A stretch of 64,000 nucleotides of DNA from Phoronis australis (GCA_002633005.1 NMRA01000297.1:108737-172736), one strand, 5' to 3'; shown: positions 1 to 13,283, counted from the first letter of the stretch. Notes: a model not told the origin generated them from the sequence alone. Numbers and translations are program-made.

Positions 1-1888
1 GAATCAGCTGTAATTCCGATATAGTTTCAAACTTCTGTGGCACTTTGCACGACCTCAGATGACTTCTGACGTCTTTAACACACCTAATGAAGGCCACATT
101 TCCTCCGCGATCACACGTATGTAACGAAAATTGACCAAATGTACAAGAAGGAAATTCCTCCATATTCTTTGCAGTGACAGGAAGTGCATGTAATCTCGAA
201 CCCTAAAGTGCTATTGGTAAAGTTAAACGAAGAATGGAGTGTTTTAGAAAATTGGGGTCTCAAAAGTGAAATTTAAATTTTTGTGATATTCCATTGTTGA
301 TATTAGATCATATATTTTAGGTGATATCTCTAAACTAAAAGAGTAGCCTCAACTCTCTTGTCAGTCAGAGTAAGGCCACATCACAAAAATGCCCAAATTC
401 GCGGGCCACGTTTAATACTAAATATATAAGAGACAAGTTTTTTTAAAAGCAATTATCAACGTTCAATCTTAGAAGTGTCTACAAAGAGAATTTCAACTTC
501 AAATATATTCCGATATAGCAGGCAGGTTAAGCAACATCTTGCCACTTGTGACTGGCCTGAAAAGTGGTCTTGGAGTTTTCTCCCCTGCTGGAAATTTAAT
601 TGTACCTATGAGTTGCAAATTTCATTTTCTTACTAACCTTACACGAGTCTTTATGACCATCAATGTCAAACTTTGTCACCAGTTTTCCAAGTCTGATTTT
701 TTGACGTTCAAAAAATGCAGTTTTACTGACATGAAAAAATGCAAAATATGACTTTATAGCCAAATAGGTCATATCTCGGTAACCAAAGGTCATTGAGTGC
801 AAATATTGCAGCAGTGCACTTTGGGCCAGCATCCCAACACATGCACAAAGTATTAGTTCTGTATGAATTTTTGAGTATATAGTGATTTTTCATTTTCATA
901 TGGTTTTTATATGGAATCATTCTTAAGAATACAATTATAATGGTCTTATTAATAAGTAGATGAACACAGTCAGACTGAAAACACTTGTCAACAATCCAAC
1001 TTGAGTGGCATCATTTACCATTTTTGTTGTTGCGGAAATAATTTTACCGAAACTGTTCACAAGGAATTTAATTTCAGAATCCAAACTCTTAAAAATCATG
1101 AGTTACTGTTTCATTATTTCAGTGTGTGTATAATTACTCTTTAGTCATTGCTAAGTGCAGCAATATGCACATTTGTCTAAAAAAGTTAGAGATGTTTGTG
1201 ATAAATTAAATTAGAATTGACAGCGTTCAGGGTGTTTTATACAGTCACCGACTATCGAGTGTTTGTGACTTTTATGTTAACCATTAACTACAGAGAATTT
1301 AAGTCATTGAACGCGCACAATTTCTTGACAAATAACGAAGAGTGCATCATTGTCTGCTTCTTCATGTGAAATAGCTGACATCAATTCCGCAGTAAGAGCA
1401 TTAACCCATTCTTTGGCTAAACTTCCAACCCCATATCGTTTAAAGTCTCATCTTGTAACCCTCTGATTATTCAGGTTTCTGAATTTCAATTGATGTATGG
1501 AAGTTCACAAAGATAAGTTTGGTAACTGTGTTGCCTAGGCAACCAGTATAAGCCAGTGAATGCAGTGAGCTATACTTCATCCATTAGCACCTTTGTGTTG
1601 GTCAATCCAGCTAATTGTTGGTCCTATGTAAAGTAGTCCAACAGTTGTATGGGTGGACATTATAATTGCATGATACATAAAACCAGTACAGAACAGGACT
1701 TCTAAAGCTGTCTCATTACTTTACAGGGTGCATATTAGTACTGAGGGCAGTTTCTAGCTACCAGAGTGCTCCTAACTTGATCTTTTAAGTCATTGTTTTT
1801 GGTGACTTAATGAAACCTTGATGTTTGTGTTTTATTTATAGACTTAACTGGTAAAAAGCTAAAAGAAACTAAATGGATTTCATTATTT
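1..1888. other. no gene seen; upstream CFAP43 intron or flank
   Basis: The stretch is AT-rich with only short open frames on either strand (at most 78 codons). None shows a recognisable motif or a good exon with flanking splice sites. Since the CFAP43 part starting near 2267 is internal to the protein, this is probably intron of that gene. Earlier exons would lie here unrecognised or, more likely, before the window. Confidence 0.5.
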
Positions 1889-2250
1889 CTAGACTGAGCT
1901 CACCTGGTAATATACCAAGAGGAGCTCAATAAGTTTCATTATTATTTCTAGACTGAGCTGGTAATATACGAAGAGGAGCTCAGTGTGTTTCATTATAAAA
2001 ATTATTTCTACACTGAGCTGGTAATATACCAAGAGGAGCTCAGTGTGTTTCATTATTTCTAGACTGAGCTGGTAATGTGCCAAATGAGCTCAATGTGTTT
2101 CATGATAATTTCTACACTGAGCTGGTAAATATACCAAGAGGTGCTCAATATGTTTCCTTATTTCTAAGCTGAGCTGGTAATATACCAAGAGGAGCTCAAT
2201 GTGTTTCATTATTTCTAGACTGAATTAGTAATATATCAAGAGGAGCTCAA
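1889..2250 (+). repeat. minisatellite, about 7 units of 50-60 bp
   Basis: Each unit reads roughly tttctagactgagctggtaa followed by tataccaagaggagctcaat. Units start near 1891, 1953, 2011, 2066, 2116, 2170 and 2218 and vary by small indels. The array runs directly into the first recognisable CFAP43 exon. The last unit ends only about 15-20 bp before the putative acceptor, so it may overlap the exon or its polypyrimidine tract. Confidence 0.85.
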
Positions 2251-2266
2251 GATCATACGTCTACAG

Positions 2267-5200
2267 TATTCTCTAATGGTGGAGGAAGAACTGGAAAGTC
2301 ACGAACGTGAAATGCTTCGACTGCTGGATCACAAGAGAGAACTGAAGGTTAGTTGTCTGTGTTAAACTTTAAAACTTTAGTTTGTTTTTATCCTTGGGTT
2401 CTTATGTTCATTATCTTCTGTATGACTCCCATGTTGTCATTAGGTCCCATAGCACTATGTCCAAAGTGGAATGCACACCTAGAGATTTGGGACGTACCTT
2501 GTCATGGATCTTTCACCAACATCTTTACTTGGGTTTGTTGGTGTCAGTCATAGTTTTTCAACAAAATTTACTTTTGTCGTTCACGATCTGAACACAGAGG
2601 TCGTGTCGCCTCTGAAGTATGCTCTGCAGGAATCAACCCTTACAATAAGCTCCTAAATGTTACATCGGATGTGGCATCAACAGTATCAAACTACATTTCT
2701 CACCATTTACTGTGCGCTTGTAATGCTTTCCACTAAGACAGGAACTCCACTGTTTTGACACGTTTTGGTCAGTGACAACAACCATAATGATTGCACCTTT
2801 TCAAAAGTTGTGCGTCTCCCCTGGAATGGGAAACGAAAAGTCTTGTTTTACTGGTAATTGCTAGTGATCACAACATATTATACAACCATGACACCTCCTG
2901 ATCATCCAAAAAACTATCAGAAACTCACATGTCAGTAACAGAGAATGGAAAGTGGAATTTGTCACTGATTCAGCATTAGTGACTGTTGTTATACGGGTAG
3001 CTCAGGATGGATCCATTGATGACTTACCATATGCGCTCAGTGTGAGAAATAAACAGTTTGACCTATTTTAAGCAGTTAAAGCTATTGTGTTTTCCAAAAC
3101 CTTGTCTTCTGAAATCCCAATTAGTTCCATCCAAAGGTATGACAGATCTTTCATTATAAACCGTTGTGCTGAATGCAACAAGTGTTGGTGATGATTTCAC
3201 TACAGGCTGCTTGTATCAAATCAACCTCCTATTTAGGTTGTAACTCTTTTTATAGTCTTGGTTACTGTAGCAACATAGGATTGTGTAATTTCTTTTTGAA
3301 TAGATAAAGGTGATCGTGTTGAATCTTCTACCGGTAGCCGATATATTACTTTTTTGTAGCTCCTGGCAGAGAGAGCCTGTGTCGATGGACGCAAGAACAG
3401 TGATGCATTCCGTGAACAGTATGACATTCTGACTGCTGAGGATAAGGTTATGGACAAGGCATTCAAGCGAGAATTCCACGACGTGTCAGCCATTATGGCA
3501 GACCAACTGTATAAGTTATTTAGGCGGAGACCTCGGTAAGTTTCTTTAGGAGAAATTGGTAAATGTTTTTGTTGTCTCTAGCGCCAAGCTTTACCTGAAA
3601 AAGGAAGTTTGAAAGATGATATCTTCATTGTTTGAGGGTAAATCGAAAATTGAAAACACACCTCCAAGACTTTGATGTATTCATTAGAAGGATTTTAAAA
3701 AAATTGTTTACTATAGAGAATTCTCACTGTGGTTTGCACTATTGGTGAAGATGAAACTTTCAGATCATATCATTAATGTACACTTTTCTTATATTAATGC
3801 TTTTAGTACTTCTTGTTTTTAAAATGTTTCACTTTTGTATGAAAGCCTATCAAAAAAAAGAACCTGATATTTTATGATTTTCATGAAAAAGGCAAAACCC
3901 AGTTTAAACGGAAACAAAATGATGATTTGAAAAACTGTAAGACAGTGTTTTTGAAATTTTGAACATTTAATGCAACCAAAAATTTTTCTTTTCATTGATA
4001 CAACTGTTTGGTTATGAAATGTGTCTTTCTTTTTTGTGAAACTGTACTAAATAGCCAATCATGCTGTCAATGCTTATTTGATGGCTGGTTGACATCAAAT
4101 TCAACAGACTTTCTTAGTTCCAAAAAATACTTGGCTGACTACACAAACTTGCCATTAAGTCCCATTTAGCCTTTTTGAATTTGTAAGCCTGACTGACAGC
4201 CATACTGTAGGTACTCATCACATGAATGCATATTCAACAGGGGCATACGAGGTACAATTAGAGGTGGTGAGACGCCATTGTATGAGTCCAGCTCGGGCAA
4301 CCCATTCTTTGACCGTCCATCTAGTGCCCGTCAGAAGGCAATGGCTCAAGCTGGACTGGAGGTAGCTTTGGCCGAGCTGGATAAAGAGTCCAATATGCCT
4401 GAGGGTCTGGATATAAGTGTGTGGAAACGCATGTGTCACTATCGCCGGCAGAAGATTGAGAGCGAGCATCTGGTAGGTGCTAGAGGGTACTCCACTACAT
4501 TTCTGACAGGTCTGCCCAAGGGGGTACTCCTATACAGTTCTAACCGGTGTGCCCCTGGGAGTACTCCAATTCCGTTCTGACAGGTGTGCTCTAGGGAGTA
4601 CTTCACCTCAATTCTGACAGGTGTGCCCCAGGGAGTACTCCAATACAGTTCTGATAGGTGTTCCCCAGGGAGTACTCCAATACAGTTCTAACCGATGGGC
4701 CCACTACACTTCTGACAAGAATGCTCCAGGGAATACTCCACTACAGTTCTGACAGGTGTGCCCTAGGTGGTACTCCACTGCTGTTCGTACGTGTGCTCCA
4801 GGGGCTACCCCACTACTGCTCTGACAGTTGTGCCCCAAGGGGTACTCCTCTGTAGTTCTGACAGGTGTGACTCGGGAGAATAAGGATACCGAAGCTGTTA
4901 CAGGTAGTTGACAACTGAAGATGAAATCCAACATTCAGTATAAGCACAATTAAAAGGGGAACTCCTGTAAAATGTGGCTCCTTTGTAGACGGCTTTTATC
5001 CAAGGTATTTGTGTAGGAGAGCTTAAACCAGTCCTACAGAATAGTTGAATTGATGTTGGATAAAAAACAATTGCTCTACATTTTTAACAAACAACACAAT
5101 TATGTTAAACCTTTCTGTTGCCCAAATTGTTCTTTTCTAAAGTTACAAAGAATATTACCCTTTTGGTGAGAAAGTCAGCACATTCTGTATTCACCTTTTG

Positions 5201-8200
5201 TTGTAACAGTCTCGTCCCTCAGACTCAAGATGGCGCTGATCACTTTAGTCATTTGAGGCTTGGTTATGGGAAATGAAATGTGTCAGAATTCTGACACATT
5301 TTTGCGAAAATTGATGGAATCTCACGAGTATTATAAGTTATACAAACTTTGGAATTTTGCACACTCACAGTTAAAATGAAAAGTTATGGTACATTGCACC
5401 AGTTTAGGATTAAATTATTGCACAAAATGATGTATATTGATTTGAAAAGAGATTAATTTCTTAACCTTTATTTCAAACATTAACCAAAACAATGCCTTCA
5501 GCTTCATGAATGGCAGCAACAACATCAGTGTGAAAATAATTAAAATCTGCCACGTCACACTGTTTAATGATGTCAAGGCAGCGGCCAATCATTGTGCGGA
5601 AGGTATTTCCCATAACCTACGCTCTTTCTCAGTGCTACGAAAGGTAGCACAATGGAATGTTGTTTTTCATGATGGCTACTCATTGGAAACCGACGTCATA
5701 ACATTCAGTGATTCCCTTTGGTTGAAATGTGGGAAACCATTTTTAGTTTACTGTTACGTAGTATGGTGACTGCCCTTGACTTGAATAGTTGCAATTTATT
5801 AAAACATCCAGTGATCGAAGTAAACTAAATCAAGGGATACCGATCCCATGTCTAAGCCCAAGCAGTAGAGTGCATTGAAGGCGTGTGCATGTGGTGGGGA
5901 TGTGACCGATAAACCTCCGACCAGGCATGCGCATTGATGCCCAAACACAGAATTCCTTGTGTCGTTCATCATGTTTCCACAGGGCCACTTTTCAGTATAG
6001 GTTGCGCTGTGTCAGAGGATACCCATAACCAAGCCTCAAATGGCTAAACCGATCAACACCATCTTGAAGCTAGGAGACGAGGCTGCTGTTGTAGCCGATC
6101 ACTAGGAAGTTGCTGGTCTTTATCGAAAACATTTCTTGTCCACATCTCAGGTTTTTTTAAATCAATGGAGTAACTACATAGCAGAATAACAAATTTGGCC
6201 TTATCCCAACTAGAAGATAAAACAGAGAACTATTTCATACTGGCTTCATGAGACATTTTAATCTGCCATGTTGCTATAATCATTTTTTTATTATCTGAAC
6301 AATTTTTATAATTAAGTCATTGTTGGTTCACTAATATATTTCACCAGGTTAAAGAAAAGGCTCTAGTTATGGCCGATATCAATGCTTTCCTTCAACGAAG
6401 ACAAGAAGAAGACGATGCATTGAGGCATGAAATTGAAGACATTGTACTTTCCATCAGCAAGTAAGTGAAATGAAAACTCCTGGTTCTTTAAATTTGATAT
6501 GACTGTTGAACTGATATAGTACACACATCAGTTAGGTGCTGGCCTGAAATAGTACACACATGAATTGGGTGTTGACCTGATATAGTGCAGAACACAACTT
6601 CAGTTGGGTGCTGACCTGTTATAGTGTACAATTCAGTTGGCTGCTCTAGAAACAGGTGATGTTAGGAAGTTGGTGGATAGACTAGTCAAATCTTCAGGTT
6701 CCTATCTAAAATAAGTATAAAGGGAGTTTTAACTAGTTAGAAATGACTCTGAAAGTGACAAAAATTCGAAAAAAAAGTTTTTATTGTAGTTCATTTTTTT
6801 AAAAATCTTATTTTTTATTTTTCAAAAAATCCAATATTTTACCTCGAATTTTTTTTCAAAATGCACAGGGATTATCAGCGCAATATTCTACTTATCCATA
6901 CCAAATATATGTACAAAATCATTATGAACTTGATTTTGCGTGAGTTGGTGCAAGCACGCCACTTTCTGTCATTTGGTCACTTTCCGTCTAATAACTAAAA
7001 ATCTGGTCCATGTATCAAAAAACCCTGGCACGCGTTTTTTCTTCAGTCCTAGAGGATTTCAAATTTACAAATTTCGTAAAAATTGACCCAGGTGTTGCGG
7101 AAAAATAGGCCCGAGAATCTTTTCACTAAATGTGAAGTCACAAGCCGAGAAAAACGGCTTTGAAGTTAAGCGGGCATAGATTGCTACTTGAGGTCATAAT
7201 TCATTCAGAATGCGATGTCATTATGTTCCAATTTTTGATGATGTACTAGAAATAAAGCTGATATTTACTTCATGTTTAGAAAATGTGAAATACCTGTTTG
7301 TTTATAGTGTAATTTTAATCATTTTTGTGAACTTGTGAAGCACTACAGACGACCAAAACAAATATGGCTGTCACGTGGGCGGAGTTTAGCATTGTTCTAT
7401 TGTCTGCTGTACTGGTGTGCCGACCACACATCATTAAAACCATGTGTTGATTGTTTATGCGACTCATCTGAACTCTCCACTCAGCGTGGTAAAAGGCTGT
7501 CTAACTGTATTCCATAGACCTACTTATTAGTTGGCCTATTCCAATATTATTATGTAGTTACCGTCTCTCCTTCAACCAATATATGTGTTATATCAAAATG
7601 CCGCGTTACTGACTACATAACAATATTGGCGACGAGGATAAAGAACTACTTCCATCGCATTGATTCAACATTTTCACGTGCCTGTACCACCAACGTTTTG
7701 ACCGAATGGACTTTGGGATGAGAAAATAGCACTTTCAGTTAAAAAGTCCCCTGAATTTGGCAGAATGGTTTCTCCATGGCGCGTTCCTAGCACAGAAGCA
7801 GGGATTATCTCCAAAACTACTCTGTCGGCATGTAGTTGTCCATGTCTCGCGCGCGGGGCGTGTCTTCACAGCGCGTACATGCACTCTCATCGAATCGTGC
7901 AACACCTCCCATGTCAACGCTCAGCGTCCTCTCGCAAGACACCTCACAATTTCTGCGCTAACTCTTCAAGCTGAGTGCAGTGATGGCTTCGGCAAGACTT
8001 GGCGTACTCAACTTATGTTTTTGCAGATGGACAAACAGGCTCAGGCTCGGAACAGGAGCTAGTTCACCATTTCACCACCATCTTTCACACGGTCAAAAAT
8101 ATAATTATTTTATTCTTGGCCTTGCTAAAACATCAATATCAGCTGGTACAACACTCTTGATTGCCCGGTTACGCAATGTTTGTTCACAGGGTTAGATTAG

Positions 8201-11200
8201 AGCTAGTCTCCTGGTATAAGTTCCGCCCCACTTGTCAGTCACTGAGCTGGTGAGCACTCAAGCCACATGACTTACTGAAGCTTGGTCAAATAAAATTAAA
8301 AATACAACTTTGGATTTTCAGAATGATTTTAGTTTTCTTCAGTATACTGTGCATCAAGAATTAAAGATTAAAATGATATAAAAATGTAAAAAACAGTAAA
8401 AATTAATTTTTTGTGTATCCACCTACCTTAAAGGGATCACTGTTAGAAGTTTATCCCGAGTGTCATGTTTTATCTCAAATCAATCTATTACCAGGCACAT
8501 GTGAGTGTTGACAACAAAGTCTTGTATTAATACCATTTTCCAGTTTGTTGACTTGAAGTGATAAGAAGGTACAGCAAACTTGTTTCTTGAGTCAAATTTG
8601 CAAGTGTTTCTATTAAGCCATTTAAATTAATGCTATATAATATATTCCATTTCCTACCTTACAGGTTAAAAGAAGACCGTTTCCAATTTGTGTGCAACCT
8701 TGAGATCCAGTTACTTCTCAAACAAGGTCAAGTGGAGGTTGACGCTGGTGACTTCATTCACAACTATAAGGAGAGCGTCCTTATACACCGCAGTGTTGTA
8801 GAGGACCTCAATGGAAGAATTAGGGTTAGTGACTTCATTCACAACTATAAGGAGAGCGTCCTTATACACCACAGTGTTGTAAAGGACCTCAATGGAAGAA
8901 TTAGGGTTTAATAGTAAGTTACTTCATTCACAACTATAAGGAGAGCGTCTATAGGACCTCAATGGAAGAATCAGGGTTAGTGACAAGATCTAATGAAAAG
9001 CTTTATAACCTTGGAGTTAAGTGATTTCATACTCTGTTCATCCTGAGTTGTCTCTTGACTGTACAATGTAACAGTTATTCTGTGCTTGCTCATATGGTGA
9101 TGTTTATCTGAACCTGTTAACAGCTGTGTTGTACTGTAATAATGCAAATGCGACTCCAAGAATGAAACACGCATGTGCCTAACTAAATGTAGGAGCTGCT
9201 CCTTTTATGTTTACATTAAGATGTAGATGGGCTGTATTAAAGTTACGGGTTCTGTTGTCTGCACGGGCTGTTGCCATAGCTTTGAATCCTTTAAATTTGG
9301 GCATTTTTGGAAAATTTAGCTCTTGGCTTGCGTATCGCACCTTCATTATAAAGTTTGAAAGTTTATATACAGTTATGTCTCGCCAATTTAGGATACAATA
9401 TGGTGGAACAAGTGAAATTTTATAGTACACTAATTATATTTCACAAGACTAGTATTAATAGCATCAAACAAGTTCTTTGGTTATCATTTATTAATTTTAT
9501 AATTATATGACATCTTTCATTAGAAATGTGTTTAGAAAAGGTGCGCATTCAGTTTTACAGTGCTGCCACTTTATTACAAGGACAACAAAGTGTGTTGTGA
9601 GTGAAATCAACTTACTCGTAGACCTTGGAGTTGGAGTTCGAACGTTTCGAACTGTGCTCTACAGTTCTTTTTCAACGACTGGTAGTGGGGCATCCTGATT
9701 TCTGGTCTTTATGCTACCCGGAAGTAATATAGCGTTGTATATCGGTGGGAGTTGTATACCACTGATATACAACGCTATACTACTTCTGGGTGACATAAGG
9801 AACGGAAATCAGGATGCCCCCCTACCAGTCGTTGGAAAAGAACTGAAAAGGAGCACAGTTCGAAACGTTCGAACTCCCAACCCCAAGGTCTACGAGTAAG
9901 TTGATTTCACTCACAACATACTTTCACTGAGACCATGAAAAACCTCTTTTCAAGGACAACAAAGTGGCTTACTTGTTTAACTCATAAGTGTCAGAGCCCT
10001 CAGCTACACCTGTACACTCCTTGTTGTCACCCTTGTAAAAAGTATAAGTTTCACCACTTTTTAGAAAATCAGCTGGAATAACATATTTGCAGCAGTCTGG
10101 GTATTCCTGAAATATCAAAATTCTCCAAAAGCCGAAATGGAAACATTGCTTACCACTGATTTAGTTAATTTTGTACTGTCAATTGTTATCATTGTAATTA
10201 CTTTGCACTTTGCCCGAGTTCACTATGTCTTAATAATGTTTGATTTTGACCTTTAGTGGTGACTTTTTTCACAATTATTGTCTTGAAAGGCCCTTGGTGA
10301 GAAAAAGATAGCAAGCATGGTGGAGAGCAAGGACTTCAGGAAAGGAATTATTCAGCTTGAGTGGGAACACAAGAAGAATTTGATGACCATTCAAGATCTA
10401 CAGAAGAAGATGAGGGATATCACCATGATGAAAGTGACCAGGGAAATACAGGCAGTGAGTAGATGTGTGGAAAGATGGGATAAGACTAAACATAATGGGA
10501 GGAAAGGCAGCTAATTCATTCAGTATAATTAGTGGAAACCATCTTGTTTACTCTTCTGTAAAGTTTGTTGTTTTTTTTCTTTGGACGCTACAGCTTGTAT
10601 TTGTTAACTTATGGACATGAATTTTCCGCGCATTATTTGCCTTACATAAAGCTTATGTATTTTCATCATCACTAGATTCAAAATGGCAGATGTGATGGTC
10701 AAATTGTTTTGGAGTGTTTCTAAAACATCAAATAAACTACATTAATATGCAAAGTATCGATATTTTTTCTCAAAATAATTAATATGGCAGCCTTTTTATT
10801 GAGGTACTTCAAGTTTTGCCCAAAATACATTTTCATATGGAGGTAGCAATATGTACACCATGACTTTGTTTGAGTATGTTTTTTTTGCATGATGATTGTG
10901 CACATTTGTTGAGTTTCAAGTGAAATTTACATTCAAGATAGTGACTAAGGGCATCATTTGACCTGTGGTGCCTTTAAATGGATTGAACTAACTATAAAAA
11001 ATTGCTCTATAAATTCTCCATTACTCAACTAAAAGCACTACAGATTTTGAGATATTTAAAGACTGAGTGTAAAATCCACTTGCATCACATTCTCTTGCTC
11101 ACTGTTTATATAATGGTGTTTGGCTGTTTATTGACCTTTGTTCAGCCTAGCCTTATGTTCCTTAAGCGCATTGTAATGATAGTTTATCTTGATTTTAGTG

Positions 11201-13166
11201 TTCTGATTATTTCTATTAACATTTCAGTATCTTACTGAGGAAGACCATGAAGCCAAGAAAAGTCAGGAGATTGCTACATTAGAGCAGACACTAACTATGC
11301 AGAAAAAGGTAAAAGCAAGTAGTGACAAAAAGAGTTGCCGTAGCAACTGGTGGCCACATATCTGACCAAGAATAGTTGTAATGAATTGTAAGCGTGTGTG
11401 CTTTACAGTATATTAGCAGTGAGCTACTTTTATTAAAATCTGAAACATAAAAACATTACGTGAATAAGATTTTTATTCTTATATATTGATTTCAAGTTGA
11501 TGAATTAAATGTTTTTCAATGCAGAATCATGAAAAAATGGTTGAAGATCGCAAGCGCATCATTCGTGAATTGAAAAGAACAATTCACTACAAAGACTCTG
11601 ATAACAACAATTTGGACTCCACTTTGGAAGAGCTGAATGTGTCGGTGAATGAACGAAACCAAATTAATGAAGTGAATGGTATGTTTTTGTATCACATCAT
11701 AACTATCCTTGTTCATGTAGCAAGCATTGTGTTAGCATTGCTTTTCCCAGTCTTTAACTGGTTTCTGTCATTCAGAGCCTCAACATACTGCATAGTTACT
11801 GCAAATCTCACTAAATTTAGGGAGTATGCCACTCACAATTTTTTTTCAAAGTCTAACAGTAAAACTGGACTGCCATTTTTCTAGTTTTCAAAGAGTTACA
11901 AAGTCAATGCTTAAGTTACAAATGATTTGCTCCTCACTAAAGCTTTTCTGATATTTTGGGCTGTTTGTGGATAACAGTTGTTGTTCTTAACTGAAATGAA
12001 CTGCTTCTTACCTCATTCAAATTTCAGCTGCGAAATGGAGTGAGAAGCACTTTTAAATTAGATATCTAGTGTTTGTAAAGACATAACAGTATTCAATTAG
12101 GAAATTAATTTGTTCGAAATATAACAACAATGCATGATTTCACTTAAACTTTGTTGAAAACCTGGTGAATACAGGGTCAATTGTAATAAGAATACTTGTA
12201 GTGTCTTCAGGTGTGCAGCTGTGTAGCAAAACACCCAGAGTTATGACAAACAAACAAATTAAAACACTAGCTATCTTTCGAGACTGTATGTCTCATCATC
12301 AGGCAATAAGTGGAATTAATATCATGCAAAACGAATTTAGCAGTGAGATACACCTGACAGCTGTAAGAGGGGCATACAAGCAGAAATGGTGAATGTATCT
12401 CACGTTAGGAAACCCACAAGCCTAAAGAAACAGTTGTGTTTTCAACGAAGTTTGTGCTAATGAAGGACTGTTACTGAACTGTACTGATTTGACATTAACC
12501 GTGCCCTAAATCACTGTGTATATAAAATTATATTATGCATAATTATATGTATGTAGAGATGATTAAACCACTCAATTCCTGGTGAATTGATCAGGAATAT
12601 ATTGTGAGGTGGTGTGTTTTTTTCAAAAATGAGTGAGCATTTACTGCAAATGTCAGTTTCTGTCAATTTATGAAAAAGTTGCATGTGATAGTCAGGGTTA
12701 TTGGCTACATTCGTTACCAAAAATCAAATTTCTTAATATTTTATGCAACTGTTTAATTCAATTGTAGACCCATAAAAATATAGATATTTAAAGTCCATGA
12801 TTCTTATAGGATATTGTTATGTGTGATGTTGTCTGTAATCAAGTGAGTTTGTTATTTATTGAAAAAAAATCTTGATTTTTTCACAAAGATAAAATTTTGG
12901 CTTAAAACTTGCAAATTATGTTTCTTGATTTATTAATTTTGAACTTACAGTTTGGTACTGAATTTTTACTGATACATTTCTGCCCAATCATTTTAGCTGA
13001 CAAAAGTGAAGATGCAGGTGCTGAGAAGAGGTATCAGGAGATTGTGCAGCGCCGTAAACTTGTCGACCTGGCCAAAGCACAAGCCCAAGAGGTGGCGGTA
13101 TTAAGAGCTGAGGTGGAGCGCCTTCGAATGAGAACATTCCCAGCTCTGGTTCAAGTGGAACATTGA
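2267..13166 (+). CDS. CFAP43: CFAP43 (cilia- and flagella-associated protein 43), C-terminal nine exons
   Basis: CFAP43 pairs with CFAP44 in the tether/tether-head complex that anchors the inner dynein arm f motor in motile cilia. Exons seen: 2267-2347, 3360-3535, 4241-4472, 6348-6460, 8665-8824, 10290-10454, 11228-11308, 11525-11678 and 12997-13166. All have GT..AG borders and compatible phases, giving about 443 residues. Recognition rests on the block DKVMDKAFKREFHDV..DQLYKLFRRRPR, then GLDISVWKRMCHYRR, then LEWEHKKNLMTIQDL, and the C-terminal AQEVAVLRAEVERLRMRTFP followed by stop. The whole part is charged alpha-helical coiled coil. The N-terminal WD-repeat half is not in the window (human protein about 1665 aa). 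The 5' edge of the first exon is uncertain: acceptor at 2266, or a little upstream, since the frame stays open into the minisatellite. The identification is from memory of the family and is fairly firm. Confidence 0.88.
4475..4880 (+). repeat. minisatellite, about 10 units of 35-38 bp, at a splice donor
   Basis: Units read like cagggagtactccaatacag followed by ttctgacaggtgtgcc. The array starts immediately after the donor of the 4241-4472 exon. Most units contain their own cag/gt junction, so the donor context is multiplied along the first 400 bp of the intron. In the + frame some units translate into a repetitive peptide, but this is intron. Confidence 0.85.
5201..6092. mobile_element. non-autonomous element with about 80-bp terminal inverted repeats
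   Basis: The left arm (5201-5285, with ctcaagatggcgctgatcac and atttgaggcttggttatggg) matches the reverse complement of 6007-6092 over about 80 bp with roughly 80% identity by eye. The interior of about 720 bp has one 87-codon open frame at 5506-5769 with no recognisable domain. It sits in the CFAP43 intron between exons 4241-4472 and 6348-6460. Superfamily unknown; no clear target duplication could be fixed. Confidence 0.7.
6500..6650 (+). repeat. tandem repeat, about 4 units of 41 bp
   Basis: The unit is close to ttgggtgctgacctgatata plus gtgcacacatcag, with the fourth unit degenerate. It lies 40 bp downstream of the donor at 6461 in a CFAP43 intron. Confidence 0.75.
7600..7640 (+). mobile_element. 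possible 3' edge of a decayed LTR
   Basis: The string ttggcgacgagg at 7625-7636 follows an AT-rich tract. It resembles the junction just downstream of the 5' LTR of many gypsy-type retroelements. No second LTR, gag or pol could be found beside it: the ORFs at 7757-8062 and 7980-8195 show no motif. This is a weak call. Confidence 0.25.
8750..8990 (+). repeat. 81-bp tandem duplication of the end of a CFAP43 exon plus its donor
   Basis: The last 75 bp of exon 8665-8824 with the donor GTTAGT is copied at 8831-8910 (period 81 bp, in frame). A third copy at about 8920-8990 has an internal deletion. Copy 2 stays open in the exon frame until a TAA just after its donor-equivalent, and copy 3 again ends in a good GTTAGT donor. 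Copy 1 is taken as the true exon end because joining at 8824 to 10290 keeps the family sequence. Confidence 0.85.
9577..9966. mobile_element. foldback insertion, two 157-160-bp arms, flanked by a 16-bp direct repeat
   Basis: The left arm 9592-9748 and right arm 9759-9918 are near-perfect inverted copies around a 10-bp spacer. The pair caaggacaacaaagtg occurs in direct orientation at 9577-9592 and 9951-9966, consistent with a long target-site duplication. A tail of about 31 bp lies between the right arm and the right repeat. The element is intronic in CFAP43, so the pre-mRNA would carry a very long hairpin. Short ORFs across it are by-products of the palindrome. Confidence 0.85.
12276..12302 (-). 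ncRNA. hammerhead-like core, probably a Penelope-type element remnant
   Basis: Read on the minus strand the sequence gives CTGATGA, then a stem gagac/gtctc closed by a 5-base loop, then CGAAA. This is the conserved core arrangement of a hammerhead ribozyme with one extra base before stem II. Stems I and III and a cleavage site are not convincing. Penelope-like elements are known to carry minimal hammerheads. No reverse transcriptase of that type was found here. Confidence 0.3.
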
Positions 13167-13277
13167 GACAACAAATATTCATATGTGGACAATAGCCTGT
13201 GATATTAAAGGATCAAACCAAGAACTTGATGTTCTAGGAGCCCAACATGCCTTTTTCTACTTGTGGTTAACTAGTTA

Positions 13278-13283
13278 AATAAA
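13278..13283 (+). terminator. poly(A) signal AATAAA of CFAP43
   Basis: AATAAA lies 112 bp after the CFAP43 stop. A second AATAAA at 13633-13638 could serve a longer 3' UTR. Confidence 0.6.

Noticed and set aside
7757-8062. 101-codon ORF after a possible LTR edge, considered as gag
   Set aside because: No zinc knuckle or other gag motif, and the overlapping frames are equally open.
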